Source of the DNA: Sycobia sp. Sy_11
Lineage: Eukaryota > Arthropoda > Insecta > Hymenoptera > Epichrysomallidae
DNA length: 64,000 nt
Direction: 5' to 3'
NCBI GenBank assembly: GCA_018907035.1
Contig: JACCIC010000300.1
Span: forward strand, 235,001-299,000
The position numbers and the translations under genes are program-made. Under the pieces are notes generated by a model. The model was not told the origin of the DNA. It did not search any database and saw only the letters and a program-made list of their open reading frames with translations. This document shows, one piece after another, positions 58,761 through 64,000 of this stretch; position 1 is the stretch's first letter, and every line of letters begins with the position of its first letter.

Positions 58761-59347
58761 ACTCTCTCTGTCGTTCTCCCCGCGCGCGCCCGGTGCTGCA
58801 TCCTTATCCTACTGCTTAGCAGCAGCCTGCTGTAGCAGCAGCAGTCTCGCCTACCCCGAGAGCCTAAAAATAAATTCTGGAGTTTATATGCAAAACCCGC
58901 TCTGCAGTGGCTGTGGCGAGCAAGGCCTCCTTGCTTTTCGATTCTCTATGCTTATTATACTGGCGGCAGAGTGCGATCTAAAGAGTGGGATTAATAATAA
59001 TTAAGGGAAACAGAAGAAGAGTCGGAGAGAGAGAGAGTGAGAGTGAGAGAGAGGGGGGTCGAGATTAAAGTCCAGTTGAGAGGGCGTTAAGGTTTATAAT
59101 AGAGTCAAAGGGTTCAAGTTATCGGATAAAAGAGAGCTAAAGGAAAGAGGATAGATATATAGAGAGTCGAGCGAAGAGAGAGGCAGAGGGAGTGAAAGGC
59201 AGTGAGAAAGATGCATGGGTCATGGAACGGATCAGCTGATCGGAGGCGCGCGTTCGCGCGCCTGAGTTTACGAGTTACGGTCGCCAATAAACCCGCACCG
59301 CCGTTCGTTGTTGCTCATGCGACGTTTCACGAGCTCTGTAGGGTCTG

Positions 59348-59386
<39 letters not shown>

Positions 59387-60484
59387 CTTTTACCGCAAGC
59401 CGCGAAGCGAGGGGGTGGGGGAGAGGGTAGAGACACAAAGCGAGAAAGAGAAAGAAACTTTCTTGGAAAAAAGAGAGAATCGGTCCTGCAGAAGAGGACT
59501 TCTTTTTCATTCTTCTTTCTCTTTCTCTCTCTCTCTTGCTGCTCTTTCCATCCTCTCCCTCTATCTCTCTTTCCCTTTCGTTCAGCTAGATGAATGAGCG
59601 ATGACTTGATTTTTTTTTTTTTTTTTTTAGTGCGACAATTATCCGTGCTCGAATTTTACAGCGCGATTCATAGGCCGTATTACGGGCTACAAAATTTTTT
59701 TAATGCCTTCTACCCCACCCCCTCTTCGCGGGTAATGGCTCATACATGTCCTTCCGGTTTTTATCGATGGCTTCGGCGCCGCGAGCGCGCGCAGTCAAAA
59801 CAAAACGTTTTATCGTCTGCGCGGACGCCCTCTCAGCTTTCGCTTTTTTCGCGGTCGCGCCCTCGACACCCCCTCTCCTCCCCCCCATGGATCCCCAGCT
59901 CCCCTTAACCCAAACCATAGCCGCTCGTATAGGGGCAGACCTCTTCACGAGCGAAAGGGTGAATTACCGGCACTCTGGATATTGGGTAATACGTAGTCCA
60001 ATGCCACTTATCCTTTCGGAAAATCTTTCGTTAAGCCCGCCCATCTCCTGACCCCGCGCCGAATTGCATAATATATATATATGGGAATGCAGTGGCGCGG
60101 ATTGAAAAATTTTTCTTTTTTTTTTTTTTTTTAGTACTAATTTACGACGCGGGAAAAGTGCGGAGTTTACGACTGCGGTGGCGGGGGAGAGGGGGTCCCT
60201 GAAGGACGTCACACGCGCCGCCCGTATCTCGATCCTCTCGTGGAGAGAAGAGCGGAGTAACGGAGGGAAAAATCAATCTATCCCAGAATTGTACCCAGGG
60301 ACAATCGCCGATTCGTGCGCGTCTGATACATTCGCATATACGTATATTTAAGCATGTTATGAAGTAGCGGACGTCTCGAACGGCCCCCGAGGGCCGTTGC
60401 CAATGAAAGACACATACATATATCGCCGCGCGTAATGATTGTAAACGGAAATATAGAAACGAAATCAATAAAGATGGCAGAGTC
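57434..60484. other. Intron part next to exon 1, CpG-rich islands and TC arrays
   Basis: GA-rich 57434..57470, CpG-rich 57740..58150 containing the CTCF/YY1-like motif, (GT)n 58232..58259, (TA)n 58479..58525, (TC)n 58709..58756, GA-rich 59020..59200 and TC-rich 59347..59385. No exon recognised. Confidence 0.7.
57954..57973 (+). promoter_or_regulatory. CTCF-like or PHO/YY1-like motif in Abd-B intron
   Basis: CAGCCGCCATCTATTGGGCG resembles the insect CTCF core (AGCGCCATCTAGTGG type) with one extra base and one mismatch. It also matches the YY1/PHO motif GCCGCCATCT. It lies in a CpG-rich island, 2.5 kb downstream of exon 1. Both factors act at fly Hox boundaries or Polycomb elements. Prediction by eye only. 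Confidence 0.35.
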
Positions 60485-60497
60485 GATGCTTACCTGG
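60485..60497 (-). other. Abd-B: Splice donor of Abd-B exon 1
   Basis: Minus strand CCAG|GTAAGC with the boundary between 60494 and 60493. It matches the consensus closely. If unspliced, the frame would read on only a few residues (KHRLCHLY) before a stop at 60465. Confidence 0.9.
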
Positions 60498-61309
60498 TGG
60501 CGGATACGGACTCGACGTGACCGGCTCCGGTGCCCCGTAATTCCTCAGGCCGCCGTAGCCGTCGTGGGGGAAGGCCGCCTCGGCGACCATCGCCGCCGTC
60601 ACCCGGCCCCGGTCGTCCGCCGCCGACGGCGTCAGGTACGAGACGCCCGCCGCCTGGCTGTGCGCGTGGTGATGGGCCGCGGCGGCGGCGCTGTCCACCG
60701 AGTGATGATGCCTCGTCGTCGTGTACGGCGGATAATTGCACCAGCTCTGGGAGAAGCTCTGGTGGCAGCTGACGGCGGGATCGGCGCCGCTGCCGCCGCC
60801 CCCGGCGCCCGCGCCCCCGCCGCCGGCCGAGCTGCCCGTCGACGAGGTCGTGGTGACGATGCCCCCGCTGCCCGCCGAGTTGTACGCCTTGTAGTCGGAG
60901 TTGCTGCCGGCGCCCGTGCCGGCCCCGCCGCCCGCCCCCGTCGTCGAGGCGGCCGGCGACCAGAAGCTCAGGGTCGAGCTCTTGCGCTGGTCCCTGGAGG
61001 AGGCGCCGGCGCCCCCCGCGCCGGCACCCCCGCTGCTCGGGTCGGTCGCCAGGTTGGTGTAGTAGGTCGGGGGGTTAGCGCCCCCGTACGCCTGGTGGTG
61101 GCTCAGCGGGTCCTGGGGCGCGCCTCCCGCCCCGGGGTAGTGGCTCTCCTGGGGGTGGTGGGGGCTGTAGCTGGCCCAGCCGCCGCCGGCGCCCTGGCTC
61201 GAGCCCGTCGAGTGCGAGTGCCTTATGACGCCGCCGCCGCCTGCTCCCGAGCCCGGCAGGCCGTTCGGCTCGCCGCCCACGCAGCCGACGTCGTAGCCGC
61301 CGCCTCCGG

Positions 61310-61341
<32 letters not shown>

Positions 61342-61739
61342 GCCGCAGCGACCGCTGCCGCGGAGCCGGCCTGGCCCACGGGGGTGGCGGTGAGCCGCTT
61401 CGCCGGTATGTGGAGGGGGCCCGTGGCGCTGTTGCTCGCTACGGACGAGGCGCCGCTCGGCGATGTCGAGGAGGCGCTCGCGGTCGGGCCCTGCTGCTGG
61501 GAGGTCGCCGCCGAGGAGGGGGCGCCCGGCGAGGTGGGGGTCGAGGCCTGCTGCTGATGGGAGCCGGTGCTCGAGGCGGCCTGCTGGTGCTGCTGCTGCT
61601 GCTGCTGGTGCTGCTGCTGGAGGGAGACGAGGGAGGAGGTCGGTGCTACGGGCGGCGGACTGTCCTCGTAGGGGACACCGTTCATCATGTTCCACCAGGT
61701 CAACCCGGTGGAATTCCCCGCTCCGGTGACTGTCCCCAT
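60494..61739 (-). CDS. Abd-B: Abdominal-B, N-terminal coding exon
   Basis: Abd-B is the posterior Hox transcription factor that specifies posterior abdominal and genital segments and acts in the nucleus. This exon gives the first 415 codons plus one base. In the chosen numbering WWNMMN is at residues 15-20, a Gln-rich stretch at about 41-53, a 10-Gln run at about 134-143, then Gly/Ser/Ala-rich disordered sequence. A denser, conserved-looking block at about 320-416 contains SCHQSFSQSWCNYPPY, VSYLTPSA, AAMVAEAAF and YGGLRNYGAPEPV and ends SSPYPPPG, the family's usual run-up to the homeodomain exon. The exon ends CCACCAG|GTAAGC, a good donor in phase 1. The start is the first in-frame ATG; the frame is open upstream to a TAA at 61872..61874 but with only GTG or other non-ATG codons. 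An upstream exon joining at ACAG (61730) is an alternative, so the N-terminus is less certain than the gene. Confidence 0.9.
61311..61340 (-). repeat. Abd-B: (CAG)10 coding repeat, polyglutamine in Abd-B exon 1
   Basis: A pure CTG x10 on the plus strand is read as ten CAG codons on the minus strand, flanked by Ala-rich and Gly-rich sequence. A second, interrupted CAG/CAC tract at 61581..61619 encodes the Gln/His stretch near residue 45. Pure CAG runs suggest length polymorphism. Confidence 0.95.
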
Positions 61740-62041
61740 CGGCGTGACGGAGGCAGGGTGAGCCACGCCGGAGCCGCACAGCGGCACGGCGTGCACATTG
61801 TCGTACAGCGTCGCCGTTGAGCAAGCCACGTGATCGGCGATGGTGCAAATCGCGATTGTTTGCCGACGATTTTAAGGTCGTCGTAGGGCCGTGGATGGTC
61901 GAGCGTGGGTGGGGGTGCGGGGTCGGTGCGGCGGCGACGGGGTCGTTTGTTTTTGCGGTCGTTGGATTTTTTATTTATCGTTTTCGTTTTGGGTTTTTGT
62001 TTTTTGGTTGACGGCGCGCGCAGGGACGAGGGGGGGTCGTT

Positions 62042-62075
<34 letters not shown>
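62042..62075. repeat. (GTC)n triplet array in Abd-B leader
   Basis: About eleven GTC/CGT units followed by GACGGCGGCGGAGGAGGAGG. The location is upstream of the start codon and probably transcribed as leader sequence. Confidence 0.9.
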
Positions 62076-62076
<1 letters not shown>

Positions 62077-62951
62077 CGGCGGCGGAGGAGGAGGAGGAGG
62101 AGGACGAGGTCGAGGTGGAGCGGAGCACGTCGGCAGTTTCACCGAGGTCCGAGGGTCATCGCCGCAGTCGGCGTGGCGAGCGCGCGCGAGATCCGTAGGT
62201 AAATAAAGAAAGCGCGTGCACGCCGCGGTCCCCGCGGGTGGCGGAGGTGGCGGTGGCCCCGGTGGTGGGGGAGAGCGTCGAGAGCGTGCGCGCGCGCGCG
62301 CAAACGTCAGAGCGGGAGAGAGAGAGAGAGAACGTGTGCGAGACGGCGATGAGCCGGAGCGCCGCGCGCCGGCGGTGAGAGGGGGTGAGTGGAGGGGGGG
62401 GTTAAGGGCAAGGAGTAGGGGTCGGAGCGAGGCGGCGGGGTGGGGGGAGTCGGTGCGTCGCGCGAGATAACGCGGAAGCGCCGCGCGGGCGTCGATGATA
62501 ACGATGACGGATGCCGCGGTGGGCGCAGCGAGGAGGCGCCGCCGAGTCGTGGTCGCGCAGGTACGGAGGTACGGCGGTGGTGGCGGCAGCGGCGACGTTG
62601 GTCGTCGTCGTCGTCGTTTTGCACATGTACACACACACACGCGCGCGTACGAGGCAGAGCGAGAGAGGGAGAGAGGGAGAGGGGTCCAGACGGCGAGAGC
62701 GCCGAAGATGCGCGCGGGGAACGAGACGGAGAAAGAGAGAAAGCCACGTGTGCCGTGCGCGAATGACGGGGAGCGCGCCGGGATGGTTTTTATTTGTTTG
62801 TTTGTTATTTTATTTTTTTTTTTTTTTTTTGTTGTCGTTGATGAAATTTAGCAGATTTCCGTCGTCGTCGTTACGGCAGGCCAGCCGGGTCAGATGTCCG
62901 ACGAAACGATGCCAGCGAGATGTAGATCAGTAGTAATTGCCCGGTCGTCGT

Positions 62952-62957
62952 GATTGG
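62952..62957 (-). promoter_or_regulatory. CCAAT box, proximal of two
   Basis: Minus strand AACCAATCAC. Same orientation as the gene and about 1.2 kb upstream of the proposed ATG. It pairs with a second CCAATC 118 bases further upstream. Confidence 0.35.
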
Positions 62958-63069
62958 TTAGGCGGCAGCAGATCCATGGATGGGACGAGGGTTGATGCGT
63001 AACACAATGTAGAATGAAAAAAAAGAAAACAGAAAACTCACTTTAGCTATCTCGCCTTTACTGACTAAT

Positions 63070-63075
63070 GATTGG
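63070..63075 (-). promoter_or_regulatory. CCAAT box, distal of two
   Basis: Minus strand GGCCAATCATTAGTCAGT, with an initiator-like TCAGT just after it. Two same-direction CCAATCA motifs suggest an NF-Y-bound promoter, inferred only. Confidence 0.35.
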
Positions 63076-63099
63076 CCGCGTCGTCGCGGCACCAGCTGT

Positions 63100-64000
63100 C
63101 CCGTCAGACATGCACCGAAATATTCTTAACTATGTATATAATATATATAGATATATCTGCAGGTATAGTTATGTGTGTATTTAGGTGTGTGTAAATTTAT
63201 ATGTCACTACAGATCAGTCTCCGTCCTTTGGTAAATTTAATAAGAGAAATGCACAATGTATTTGGGTATTGTTAATAAATGGAAAAACAAAAAACTATCC
63301 CCACAGACACTGTCTCGAAGCCCAATAAAACACTACTGTACTGCAGAACACGCTACAGCTGTCACTCCCGTTAAATCCCCCTTGTCTTTTACCCACTCGT
63401 ATCGCCTGCAAAAATTTTTCTCAACCTATCCTCCTCCACTGTGTGTCCCTTTTCACTTTCGTTCGTCGCAGCTCCTTTTTGTTTTGTTTTTTTTTTATTA
63501 TTTACGCACGTCCGCTACACGTTCGACAACGGCGAATTGCGCACCAGCGCGCGCGACAGCTTCGCGCTTCGTGCCCTCCTCCTCGCGGGAGTGCGGAATC
63601 ATCGCCGTGTACAACGTCAAAGCCGCGCTCTCCCCCCTGTCGCGCGAGGCACTGTGGACACTCGCCCGCCCGTCTACCTATCAATGCGGCTGTCCTTGTC
63701 TCCCGCGCCACTCTCGACCGCCGATTATTGCGCACCGAAGGGTCTTTCTCCCCTGCCGCGGAAGGGGGCAAGGGGGGAGCGGGTAGCGAGCGACCTTACC
63801 CAAAAAAAAAATATATATATATAGACAATTTTCACCCCGTCCTTCGAGCTTCCGCGCACTGTCGAGATAGGACGGCACTGTGATTTTCACTTTTCTTTTT
63901 TCTTTTTCTTGTTTCTTTCGTTCCTCGTTCAGCTGCTCGGCGATCTACGACGGCACAACAACACCAGAGGTAATTCCCGCAATCCCGCTGTTCTCGGGCT
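63100..64000. other. Upstream end of window, no gene recognised
   Basis: AT-rich to 63480, then a GC-rich patch at 63520..63780. Open frames in the GC-rich patch on both strands have no recognisable similarity. The patch could be another upstream promoter or non-coding first exon, since fly Abd-B uses several upstream promoters, but nothing in the sequence proves it. Confidence 0.3.

Larger units (their letters stand above)
46102..60493 (-). other. Abd-B: Abd-B intron, phase 1, about 14.4 kb
   Basis: Bounded by G|GTAAGC at the 5' end and CCCGACAG| at the 3' end, splitting a Gly codon as G|GC. Contents are described in the sub-region entries: a repeat-poor part next to the homeobox exon, then many TA, GA/TC and CA arrays with CpG-rich islands. 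No additional coding exon with Hox-like sequence was recognised. Small alternative exons or enhancers could be present unseen. Confidence 0.85.
61740..63100 (-). promoter_or_regulatory. Abd-B: Abd-B leader and probable proximal promoter region
   Basis: GC- and CpG-rich sequence immediately upstream of the first ATG. The first 130 bases contain no AG dinucleotide on the minus strand, so no splice acceptor lies between the in-frame TAA at 61872..61874 and the ATG; this favours a continuous leader, unless joining occurs just inside at 61730. It holds a (CGT)n array at 62042..62075, GA-rich patches and a CGCGCG run near 62290. No TATA box was seen. The transcription start cannot be placed from sequence alone. 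Confidence 0.5.

Noticed and set aside
60435..61848. Long antisense and alternate-frame open frames over exon 1 (plus 60435..61820, minus 61075..61848)
   Set aside because: Compositional shadows; the minus frame with Abd-B motifs and matching splice phase is the real one.
63502..63771. GC-rich open frame near the window end, minus strand
   Set aside because: No recognisable domain, and frames are open on both strands. It may be upstream non-coding sequence of Abd-B but cannot be called a gene.

Overview
This is an insect Hox-cluster window with one recognisable protein-coding gene, the posterior Hox gene Abdominal-B (Abd-B), on the minus strand. Two exons can be read: a large N-terminal exon (60494..61739) and a homeobox exon (45668..46101). 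A phase-1 intron of about 14.4 kb separates them, and its GT donor and AG acceptor restore the frame exactly. The homeodomain is essentially the canonical Abd-B one and is preceded by the EWTG motif. The organism is probably a holometabolous insect, most likely Hymenoptera (ant, bee or wasp). Reasons are CpG dinucleotides that are not depleted (many CGCGCG runs), very GC-rich Hox coding exons in an AT-rich background, and very dense (TA)n, (GA)n and (CA)n microsatellites. The species call is an inference.

Layout. 1..44850: about 45 kb on the 3' side of Abd-B with no convincing protein gene. If the usual Hox order holds, this is the abd-A/Abd-B intergenic (iab-like) regulatory domain, with abd-A expected beyond coordinate 1. 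It alternates AT-rich stretches, TA arrays and CpG-rich islands edged by GA/TC tracts. Some islands carry PHO/YY1-type CCGCCAT motifs next to GA tracts, as in fly Polycomb response elements. 38.4..43.8 kb is distinct because it is filled with (TAA)n triplet arrays. 44.85..46.10 kb: GC-rich block with the homeobox exon and an unexpected continuation of its frame. 46.10..60.49 kb: the Abd-B intron, also microsatellite-rich. 60.49..61.74 kb: N-terminal exon. 61.74..64.0 kb: GC-rich leader and upstream promoter-side sequence with two CCAAT boxes.

The most interesting observation is that the homeobox reading frame does not end cleanly at its stop. After CAG-TGA-C the same frame stays open for 136 codons to a TAG, and then for another 102 codons to a TGA. 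In the first segment only 4 of 136 codons end in A or T, and in the second about 10 of 102, the third-position signature of real coding sequence. The segments are Ala/Gly/Ser/His-rich and then Gln/Ser-rich. They end in a non-repetitive, helix-like piece (IAFLREYAQFERRLNEAN). The GC-rich block stops just after the last stop codon, followed by an AATAAA. This fits stop-codon readthrough, possibly double, or alternative splicing, giving a much longer Abd-B isoform.

No tRNA, rRNA, CRISPR array or intact transposable element was recognised, and the conserved mature iab-4 microRNA was not found by eye on either strand.
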